Positions 55,773 to 64,000 of a stretch of DNA of 64,000 bases are shown here, piece after piece. The translations under genes were made by a program, and so were the position numbers. The notes beneath the pieces were generated by a model. It saw only the letters and a list, made by a program, of their open reading frames with translations. It ran no database searches and was not told the DNA's origin. The stretch comes from Cordylochernes scorpioides (taxonomy: Eukaryota > Arthropoda > Arachnida > Pseudoscorpiones > Chernetidae), in NCBI GenBank assembly GCA_030710605.1, contig CP092873.1, positions 62,001 to 126,000 on the forward strand, read 5' to 3'. Within the stretch, counting starts at the first letter, position 1, and every line of letters starts with the position of its first letter.

Positions 55773-56672
55773 TTAGGAAAGATTATTGGTGTACACCCCC
55801 AATCTCGTAGGTTTTTTCACTTCTCTTCCAGACCTAGTAAAAATTGACTGTTCTCCATCTGTTGGAATCTCCTGGGCTTTGATCCCTTCTGTCTTAGGTA
55901 ATCTCACCTCCCTGGAAATATCAGAACCAAGTTCCAAAGAGAAAAGTCTCTTTAACGGTCTTACAAATTCACCAGTAGCAGTCCTAACTCTAGCTACACG
56001 TTCTCTGCCATCCTTCCCGGGGTACAGTTCCAAGATTCTGCCTAGTGGCCAGAATATTCTTTTTTGATCATCTCGACCAATCAGCACAACTTCGCCTGGA
56101 AGAAACCTTCTACCCTCTGTTTCATTCCTCTTTTGTACGAGCATGGCGAGGTATTCCTTGTGGAATCTTTCCTTCTCATCTATACCTACGGTCTGAAAAG
56201 CTTTGCGGATGTCAGCGATGGCTCCTATTTTCTTTTCCCTTAATCTTATCAGGATTTCAGGTAAAAGTTCAATCAGATTAGGTCCAGTCTCTAAACATTC
56301 ATTTAGAGACAAACTTCTCTTACTTGCTTTACATGATGCATCGTAAACGGGTCGAATAGGAGTAGTCTCACTCTGAACCTTATATATCGGGCGGTGTGGT
56401 AGATAATGTCCAATAGGTTTGATGTCTTCCCTGTCAACTTCTTCTATAAGGTTTTCCCTGAACCAGGATCGGAAGACATCATCATAAAGAACAAACTGAC
56501 CCTTTTGTGTCAACTTTTGAGTCATAGCCTCCAAGCGCCTTTTGGCTATTTCCAAGTTATTAGGTATCGTCCCAATTCCTTCCTTCCATGGAAGAGATAC
56601 AAGATAACGTCCATCATGGCCTCGACAGATTTTCTCACGAAACTTTTCTTGCATGAGAACATTTTTCTCTTT
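55773..56672 (-). pseudogene. BEL/Pao pol: RT start fused to integrase C-terminal domain
   Basis: Continues the gag-protease frame after a single TGA (near 56697). There is no ATG at its start: the first codon of the open stretch is GTG at 56675. Residues about 1-175 are the N-terminal part of a BEL/Pao reverse transcriptase (GHYLPHRPIYK, PIRPVYDASCKA, SLNECLETGP, IADIRKAFQ with the first catalytic aspartate). Immediately after GIDEKE the sequence becomes FHKEYLAMLVQKR and then RRFLPGEVVLIGRDD...WPLGRILELYPGKDG, the DUF5641 domain that normally ends the integrase. The rest of RT including YxDD, RNase H and the integrase core are absent. The join is in frame and present in both copies. It cannot reverse transcribe or integrate on its own. 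Confidence 0.9.
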
Positions 56673-56696
56673 CACAGAGATGACCTCTGTAGGATC

Positions 56697-58598
56697 TCAT
56701 ATCCCTATTGTTTCTAATTCCCATAAGGACGCTACTCTCTGTTGGGTTGTAAGTAAGGTGATAACCATTTGAGCACTTGTCTCTGGTCTCTCTGATGAGG
56801 TATTACCTATTAAAGTCCAACCAAGAACTGTTTGAATTGCGGTCAATCCTCCTGCCAGCTGTTCAATTTTTCCTGTGAGAAGCTGCCCATAATAGTCTCC
56901 ACCGATTAGGATATCTATCTCGGTTTTATTATTGTCTACCTTGGTCAAAGTGATTCCTTTCTTATCCAATTCCCATTGCCTGGGTCCTGTTTCAACGGGT
57001 GAAATATTGCCACAAATTATTGTTTCCTCTAACGCTTCCATTTTGAAAGCCTTTCCCTCATCAACATTGTCCAACTGGAAATAAAATATTGAATGAGCCT
57101 TTTCTCCTGTGGTTTGCCCTCCAAACAAAAATTTATTCAATTTGACTTCTCCCACCTTGGGTAAGTCTAACTCCTTAGCTAGAGACCTTCTGATGTAAGA
57201 TTTTTGACTACCAGAGTCTAAAAGCACTCTTACCATTTTGGAACGTTTCGGCCCTTTAATTTTTACAATGAGAGTCATTAAAGAGATATTATTTGTGCAT
57301 ACTTGATTCGCCATTGCTGTTACAGGCTCACTGATCCCCTCATTCTGCTCTGCTAAACTATTGTGAGATCTGTTATCTGACCTCCAATTTAAATTTTCCT
57401 GACTATGTGAGGTTCCTCTGCACATTATCTCAAAATGAGGTCCTTGGCAACGCTTGCATCTTACAAAAGATCTACAATCCTTCTTCAAATGATTCTTTCT
57501 CAAGCATTTAAAGCAAACTTTCGCATCCTGTACCCTCTTTAATCTGTCTGATTCCAACATCTTGGCTGCCTTAAAACAGTTTTGGCTAAGATGGTTTTCT
57601 TTGTCACAAAATAAACACGGTAAGTTGGTCTTTCCAACAAATAATGCAGACGCTGTGTGGATCTTAGGGGGATTATTTTCTCTCTTTCCCTGTTTTAGAG
57701 GAAGGGAAGGTTCAAATCCTTCAGCAACAAAGGAAATGCTTTCTGCATTTTTAACTTCCTGCTTTAAAAATTCTATCAGACCCTCTAATTTATCAAAAGC
57801 TTTAGCCCCACTATGTTCAATTCCCTCTTCAATCTTAGAGTAATCTCTTTCTTTGAAAGGTGTACGGGAACGTTGCCATATTTTGATAAGTTCAAGTGGC
57901 AAACTTGACTCCACCAACGGGTACAAGAACGCACCACCCCCAGACTTAGTATCCACTCCCAGAGATCCCAAAGAATGGAGATGTGCAACCAAATCATCAT
58001 GAAGTTGAGCCAAGGTTCTTTTTTCAGACCTGGCACTGGCAATGACTAACTTTAAAAGCTTGCGCACATACAACTCAGTCAGCATATCTCTGTCTCCAAA
58101 CCTATCTTTTAAATCTCCAATGACTTTGTTGTAATTCTTTTGGGTAAGAGGGAAGCTAGTCACAAGTCTGTGGGCCTTTGACCCAACAACCATGGATTGT
58201 ATTAAGTATTCAAATTTATCAACATCGGACAGTGACTCATCTAAATGTATTTTTTCAAAATGACTCCACCATGATAGCCATTCCTCTAGCTCACCTGTAT
58301 ACTTTTCTAGTTCAAATTTTGGAAGTTTAATTTGTCTTTTAACATCTGAAGTGCTAGATTGTGACATTTTATCATCACAGGGTGCTGCCAATTTAGACTC
58401 ATATTCTTTCACCTTCTGTGCGACAATTCCTACTTGTAGGCTATAAGTCTCACATTGTTCCATCTCATCATAGATTTGAGCTTCTGTGGACCTCGGATCA
58501 TCCAATAAGATCTCTTTTATTTTATCATCAATCAATATCAGTCTATCATTAAGAATGGTTAACCTTTCAAATTTGGCCCTTATTAAAATTATATCCAC
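56697..58598 (-). CDS. BEL/Pao gag-protease polyprotein
   Basis: A 633-codon open frame. Residues about 90-290 form the DUF1759 gag domain (IKLPKFELEKYTGELEEWLSW). Three zinc knuckles follow: C328-x2-C-x4-H-x4-C341, C362-x2-C-x4-H-x4-C375 and C381-x2-C-x3-H-x4-C393. An aspartic protease of the DUF1758 type has its active site in LLDSGSQ (D461, S462, G463). The first codon of the frame is GTG (58598). In-frame sequence extends further upstream without an ATG, while an ATG at 58688 begins MDKLKR in a different frame, so a shared frameshift near 58670 probably separates the true start from the body. The frame ends at TGA after LWELETIGI. Gag would form particles and the protease would mature them. 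Confidence 0.88.
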   Translation of the reverse strand: MDIILIRAKFERLTILNDRLILIDDKIKEILLDDPRSTEAQIYDEMEQCETYSLQVGIVAQKVKEYESKLAAPCDDKMSQSSTSDVKRQIKLPKFELEKYTGELEEWLSWWSHFEKIHLDESLSDVDKFEYLIQSMVVGSKAHRLVTSFPLTQKNYNKVIGDLKDRFGDRDMLTELYVRKLLKLVIASARSEKRTLAQLHDDLVAHLHSLGSLGVDTKSGGGAFLYPLVESSLPLELIKIWQRSRTPFKERDYSKIEEGIEHSGAKAFDKLEGLIEFLKQEVKNAESISFVAEGFEPSLPLKQGKRENNPPKIHTASALFVGKTNLPCLFCDKENHLSQNCFKAAKMLESDRLKRVQDAKVCFKCLRKNHLKKDCRSFVRCKRCQGPHFEIMCRGTSHSQENLNWRSDNRSHNSLAEQNEGISEPVTAMANQVCTNNISLMTLIVKIKGPKRSKMVRVLLDSGSQKSYIRRSLAKELDLPKVGEVKLNKFLFGGQTTGEKAHSIFYFQLDNVDEGKAFKMEALEETIICGNISPVETGPRQWELDKKGITLTKVDNNKTEIDILIGGDYYGQLLTGKIEQLAGGLTAIQTVLGWTLIGNTSSERPETSAQMVITLLTTQQRVASLWELETIGI

Positions 58599-58720
58599 TT
58601 CCTTTAGACTTAGACCTGATTTTATTTCATTTGTGGTACGAGTTATAGTATTCCTTAAGGGAGTTCTTTATCTTTTAAGCTTATCCATCTCCACAAATTG
58701 TATAAACACCACAAGGTTAA

Positions 58721-58738
58721 ATCACGTCCGGCTCACCA
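58721..58738 (-). promoter_or_regulatory. Primer-binding site of BEL/Pao, copy 2
   Basis: Minus strand TGGTGAGCCGGACGTGAT, identical to copy 1 at 6002-6019; the complement ends CCA as a tRNA does. Confidence 0.65.
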
Positions 58739-58742
58739 AAAA

Positions 58743-59589
58743 TGGTGAATTTGAAAAAAATAAAATAAATATGTGGGGAAGGTCAATCTTACCCAGATTG
58801 AAAATAGAGATTCACCAGTTGTGTTTGCACAAGTTGTAGAAATAAAATTTAACAAAAATGGCCTAAATATATATTTTATTTTGCTTATCAAAAATGACTG
58901 GGCAATAAAAATAAATAAACAGATAAAAGGGTGATAATCAAATTGGCCAAAAGGTTAGATATATTTAAATTAGAATAAACAAAACAAGTGATACAAGTTA
59001 AATATACATACAAACAAATAATGTAGAGAGCAAAATAACTAGGGGTGGAAAGGCAAAATCTTTTTCAAACAAAGTTTGCAAATACTTATCTAAGCTTCCG
59101 TTTTATAAAAAAACAAATCTTGTTTTCAATTCTGTCGATAAATTTGATCAAGAGTTCACTTGAAATAATTCTTCACTTGAGATAATTTTCCAGATTAATT
59201 CTTCTGTTCCTTAACAGGAAACTATATCGCAACCCACTTAATTGGTGCGCAATTCTATAACGACGCTCTTCGCGTTCTCTTCTTTGTTTCATTCACACGT
59301 GGTTACTCATTCCTTCTGAGGCAGGGAGCTCATATTTCCCCGAGCTCGTATTTCCCGGTGCTGCCGTTTGTCCTTTCTTCTTTTTTCTCCCCGTCACCGC
59401 GCATAGGTGCTCGCGCATGGGATGGGGGGACGATGTCTTGTTTGTTTACAAATTTTGCTCCTTCCATTCTTTATTCCTTTCCACCCATCAAGAGAAAGAG
59501 GCAACAAAAATAAAATAAAAATATATATACATAATAATAATAGGGGAAAATAAATAAAGCATACAATTATAAATTATCTATTTTTAACA
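58743..59589 (-). repeat. BEL/Pao 5' LTR, copy 2
   Basis: 847 bp, TGGTGAATTTG...TTTTTAACA, with the primer-binding site on its left at 58721-58738. Confidence 0.92.
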
Positions 59590-59946
59590 ATGCTAGAAGG
59601 CCACAATTGTCTACTTACATTTTTAGTTTTATTAGGTATTATTTTGTTTATTATTTATTTCTTAAATGAAATTAAGCATATATTGACATACATATAATCA
59701 TAATCGAGTAGAATAATATTTGTCTATGTAAAAAAAACATATATGTTTAATTAAAAAGGCATATTTTAGATCAAAATATCATTTATTTTCCAATATTTCA
59801 GTTGGCTGAATGCCACCTTTATCAAGGTATTATGAATATTCTGAAAATTGACAGTAACCCCAATTTTATATTTAAAATTATTTGTACTATGTGAAAAAGA
59901 TTTTGTGTAAAAATAAACAAAAATAACAAAATATATAAAAAGGAAG

Positions 59947-60018
59947 TCTGATATCAGAATATAAAACGTTAATGGAGATAAATATCTCCATAAACGTTTT
60001 ATATTCTGATATCAGATA
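59947..60018. repeat. Foldback hairpin, right copy
   Basis: Same as 7227-7298. Arms are unchanged between copies. Confidence 0.7.
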
Positions 60019-60079
60019 TCCAAAGGAGATTTAAATTGTTTCATATAAAAAGGAAGTGTTAAACTACAAATTTTTTACT

Positions 60080-60103
60080 GAGAGAGAGAGAGAGAGAGAG
60101 AGA
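60080..60103 (+). repeat. (AG)n microsatellite, right copy
   Basis: About 24 bases here against about 15 at 7360-7374, a length polymorphism between the duplicate tracts. Confidence 0.85.
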
Positions 60104-63100
60104 AAACACAGAGCGCAAATAAATATAAAATTGTGAAATTTGAAATAAAACATAAGTGAAAATTGAACAAATCCATATGAACGTCGTTTTAACCTATTGT
60201 GTAACATTATAACCACCATTCTAAATCTAGTATTACCCATACTCTTAAAAAGGACCATAATTGAAAACACTGCATCATTTTGTAATATATTTTTAAAATC
60301 ATATATTGTCAACACCTGTATTTCCTTTTTTTTAACAAGGTACACCAGTTTAGAGTATTGAGATATCATTTTTTATTTTATTAGTTAATAATCTTCAAAA
60401 AAAATCATTATATTAGGAGGTAGATAGAAAATTACAAGGAAACATTTTTAGCGGGAAAACGCTAAGAATCTGAGATAAACAACCCTGGGAAAGTCCGTTG
60501 GAAAACAAATAAAGATATCCATCAATGTCAAATTCTAGACTCCCCCGCAAGTTTGATTGACAAGTCGGCGAGACCCTAAGGGTTTCAAGAGAACCGCTAT
60601 TATCGCCCACAAGGAAACCTTCTTTAACAATACATAGTCTAGACCGAGCGCTTGGTGTGAAAGGTACGTTTTGCAAAGGCCTTGGCCTTTAGGCCAAGGC
60701 CGGGCTCTAAGCCTGCCACATATTTCTTCCATTTCTTTTATTCATCTATTTATTTTAATTTAGTATGATATTCTAATAGCATAAGATGTCAAATATATTT
60801 TAAAAACATTTTTGTACAAGTCATTATGACAAGATATATTTATGGATGCCAGTTAGGCCAATTTTATGGTAAAAGTCTATCACAACGCAATTCTCCTGTG
60901 TAAAATGTTTTATTACCATTTAGATTACAGTTATGTATAATAATTTATTTTCTTCATCATTTATTTTAATTTACTTTAGTTTTTTATATATATATTTTTA
61001 AGTTACTTTAGTTTATGCAAACAAGACGTTTGTTCAATTATAGTTTTAGATAAAACGTGTTCCAATAAACGACTAGAGTATACAATTTTTTATTTTAACA
61101 GTGTAGATGATCTCTTAAAACTGGTCTTGTAATTTATTTTTTTGCATGGACCTACTATCTTGTGCAAATAGTAATTTGTGATTATGTAGAACTCTATATT
61201 TTAATTTGTAACTCTTCGTGGAGGGAAATATGAGACAATAGTATAGCGACTATTGATAGAAAAACCTTTTTTGTATAGATTATTAGCCTTTTTCTACTTG
61301 AGTTACCTTTGATTATATTTTTGCATGTCACACACATTACAAATAGTTACTGCATATAATTTTATCTCTCTCCCATTTATATTTTATTATTTAGTCATTA
61401 TCGTAAAGACTGACCTATATATTCAATCTAATAGCGATTTTATAGTATGATAATCCATGTACAGAATTTGGTGGGGAAGGTTTTCCTTTTTTTAAATGAA
61501 ATGAGTGAAATTTGTTTATTTTCTTTAACTCCAGCAGAAGAACAAAATCATTTTTTATATCCTGCATCCTTTGGAAGTTAATAGCATTATTTCAGAATTA
61601 AACGCAATATGCAAACTTAGCAATTTATCAGACATATAGTTCCAGGAACCTTAGAAAGACAGCGATAAAGAACTTTGCACCTCGTGTGTGTTTGCACTTG
61701 ACTGGTTTTTGTTAAGCCTTTCCAGAAAACCTTATCTATACATCCACCTTTCAGATTATTTGGCAGCAGAAGCCTTTATCAAAAACCTATAGCATCATAG
61801 CAGACATAAAATTTGTTTCAACATCGGCTTTCGTAGTTTTATGAAACGTGGCATTAGACATGGTGACGTGTAGCAAAGACTACATTTCTGGAGGTTGAGA
61901 GTAGATCTTGAAGATTAAGAAGAATATCTTGCGTAGTTTTAAACAATGGATGTAGGAGCATGCAATTTTGTCTATAAAATTGGACATTACTCAGTAAGCT
62001 TTGAAGATACTCACGAAGGTGGACGTGAGATAAAGAATAACATACAATATAATATACCGATGGACGCCATCGAGCGTAAGACCACGTGACGTAAACCAAT
62101 TGAAGAGTAGGTCACTGTGGTGGGAAGTGAAGAAAATATTTTGAAAAGGTGCATCAGTTATAAAATACAGAGATGTATTCTATCTAATATCCATCTGCAG
62201 GGCTGATGCACCTAGGTGTCTAGGTTCACCTCTGTCATACCACGAGAAACCATATCTTAAAAAAATAAATGTTTAGCATCATAACGAAGTATATATTTGA
62301 GCATTCATTTCCGTATTTTAGTGAGACTCCAATAGGAAAGCGTGCTGTGTTAAACCAGGTCAAGTCAATATACATAATATCATCAAAGGTGTAAGCGTAC
62401 TGCAGTCGACAGTATTTTTTTTTTTACGAGCCACATAGTGAACAGGAGTAAATCCTTAGCAGAACGAATATAACAGTCTAATACAATGATGTTTTATTTT
62501 TATTTTATTTTTTAAGTTGAAGAGTTCAGGCTGGACTAAAGAAAATAACAATATGATAGACCCTGATATATGTAAAATAGAGTGCGTGCAAAACTAATAT
62601 TTCCTATAGAAGCACTCTAGATATATTTAGAACAGGGAAATTCTCAGGAACAGGATAGACAAACACTTTTGAAGCACAAATCCAGGATTTGCATATCTTT
62701 TATCTTTTAAGTAAATAAGTTGTACCACCTTGCAATAGCCAAACAGCATTAGTTTAGAGGTAAGATAACTGTCGAAATTCGTCAGCTATACGACGCGCTA
62801 CATGTGAGAGGAAGCCGACAAGGTGTAGACTTTGTGATGTGGGCGATGGCCATAGTCACTGACGTGAACATTAAGAGAGTGTATTTATAGAAAGCTGTAT
62901 GAGAAACAGTCATTTCGTAAAATTTTATTATGTATTAAATGGGACAGATCAAATTAAACAGAATTTTTCTTTTATAGATTTTTTTTTCATGAAACTTTGA
63001 ATTTTGAACTTTTATGTTAAAATTTTCAAATTTTCTCATGTCAATGCATTTGTAAGTGTAGACAATCGGTCTTGTTTAATTTTAGCAATTAGGTGTAACC

Positions 63101-63803
63101 CATTTGGCACAAATATTCAAGTTTAGGGTAATTTTTTGTTTTATTAAGATTAGATATAATTTTAGAATAAGATATTATTTGATCAAGAAGCGACTGGAGA
63201 ACCAGGCGCTCTTGAGTGGTCATTAAGTGGTAACTTTCCAGTTATGAACAACAACTTAGTACTTCAGTATGGTGCATACTTTACAGTAGGCTTGGTGGCG
63301 CAAGCAGCTAAATAAATGTATGAGTATAGCTGGGCGACATCAAGTTTACTCCAAAGCCACACAACAACTCCAGAAAAAGATGTACTGCCGAGGTCATGAG
63401 TAGTGTTTGGCGGCGGGCTGTTTGTGTTCTTAGTGACGTCCAAGGTTGGGTATATGGCGCTCAATAATCCCTTGAATTGAAGCTAAGTAGACATAGACAA
63501 TCAGAAGCCAGGTAGTTGAGAGCAGTGGTGTAGCAGAGTGTAGGTTTCCACATTAGTACAGATATCGGTTGGGTATATAGACGCCCTATAATTCCATATT
63601 CTAGAACTAATGTATGTTACCTACAGTCAACAAGTAGGATGAAGTTGTTGCACTGGTGGTGTAGAGTGGTTGCTATGACTGGAGCGTGTTTTTGAGGAGG
63701 GATGGTTGGTCAATAGGATCTTATCAGTAGAGGAAGCGTTTCCAATTGTCTGTGGCCTTCAGGAGTTGAATGTCCTATTCTATTCTATTCTCGAAATAAG
63801 TAT

Positions 63804-64000
63804 ATGAATATTATTGAAAAAACAAGAAATGTAAGCTGGAGGGTATTCCTGGAGGAAGTTGAAAATACATCTCCTTTTGGTAATACTTACAAAACTTTTA
63901 AACAAAAAATTTCTCCTAGGTCTTTTGATTTACCAATTCTAGATGTATCTAAAGATGTGCTCGAATCAGAAATGAAAAATCTTTTATCTTCTCTATTTCC
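63804..64000 (+). pseudogene. LINE fragment start, right copy (cut by window end)
   Basis: Identical in frame to 11065-11261 (MNIIEKTRNVSWRVFLEEVE). The reverse transcriptase blocks seen in the left copy would lie beyond the window. Confidence 0.75.

Larger units (their letters stand above)
54883..59589 (-). mobile_element. BEL/Pao LTR retrotransposon, copy 2 (well preserved deletion derivative)
   Basis: Two LTRs of 847 bp each (54883-55729 and 58743-59589) start TG and end CA. The TSD ATGCT lies at 54878-54882 and 59590-59594. A polypurine tract (minus-strand AAAAAGGTGGGAGTA) precedes the 3' LTR, and a tRNA-type primer-binding site (minus-strand TGGTGAGCCGGACGTGAT) follows the 5' LTR after 4 bases. 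At 4707 bp it lacks the middle of pol. LTRs differ at only a few positions, so insertion was recent compared with family B. Confidence 0.95.
59595..63725. other. Gene-free stretch of the duplicated tract, right copy
   Basis: Counterpart of 6875-10986. Frames seen in one copy are commonly broken in the other (for example 9072-9419 against 61854-62099), so none is supported as a gene. Frames at 60413-60732 are kept in both copies but have no recognised domain. Confidence 0.6.
52692..64000. repeat. Large direct duplication, copy 2
   Basis: This is the right-hand partner of 1-11261 in the same orientation, about 52.7 kb away. Its BEL/Pao reading frames are long and clean (633 and 300 codons), whereas copy 1 carries frameshifts and a nonsense change in the same genes. 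The gypsy-like integrase reading frame at 52137-52760 runs across the left edge of the matched tract, so the true duplication probably extends left of 52692, with the matching part of copy 1 lying outside the window. Confidence 0.95.

Overview
This window is eukaryotic and almost certainly arthropod: AT-rich, no operons or bacterial-type genes, and filled with decayed and fresh transposable elements. The TTAGG-type telomere-like array, BEL/Pao and Ty3/gypsy LTR elements, a maT-type DD37D transposon, Penelope-like and LINE fragments and a (C2H2)n array with 'CDYRT' fingers fit an arthropod, perhaps a crustacean. The genus cannot be told from sequence alone.

Layout. Positions 1-11261 and 52692-64000 are two direct copies of one tract, both cut by the window ends. 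Each copy holds, left to right: part of a minus-strand gypsy-like LTR element with a TATA+Inr promoter; a complete minus-strand BEL/Pao element with 842-847 bp LTRs and the same 5-bp target-site duplication (ATGCT) in both copies; about 4 kb with no recognisable gene; and the start of a LINE reverse transcriptase. The BEL/Pao frames are far more broken in the left copy. In the right copy only one in-frame TGA separates gag-protease from a protein in which the reverse-transcriptase start is fused in frame to the integrase C-terminal domain.

Between the copies: 11-12.2 kb LINE; 12.2-15.6 kb gypsy family B (minus); 16.4-17.1 kb Penelope-like GIY-YIG remnant; 18.1 kb LINE tail; 19.6-20.2 kb third piece of family B; 21.1-22.7 kb LINE (minus); 23.0-23.8 kb retroelement scraps; 24.5-32.4 kb small foldback repeats, a 20-bp minisatellite, a broken zinc-finger array (26.1-27.2 kb) and a long-TIR element with an 8-bp TSD and an internal TTAGG-like array (30.2-31.0 kb); 35.1-36.7 kb LTR family A followed by a primer-binding site and tandem repeats to about 39.3 kb; 40.6-45.1 kb second large copy of family B, with low-complexity arrays; 46.75-47.26 kb a non-autonomous Helitron; 48.2-50.9 kb second copy of LTR family A, interrupted by a complete 1301-bp maT transposon with an intact transposase frame. 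The 36.54 kb copy of family A preserves the empty TA site.

No tRNA, rRNA, CRISPR array or convincing host housekeeping gene was seen. The only candidate host coding sequence is the zinc-finger array. The functional content is transposon proteins: a probably intact DDD transposase, BEL/Pao gag-protease-RT fragments, gypsy integrase C-termini, LINE RT fragments and a Penelope endonuclease remnant. The genes do not form a pathway; the window records successive insertions, internal deletions and one large duplication, or uncollapsed haplotypes.
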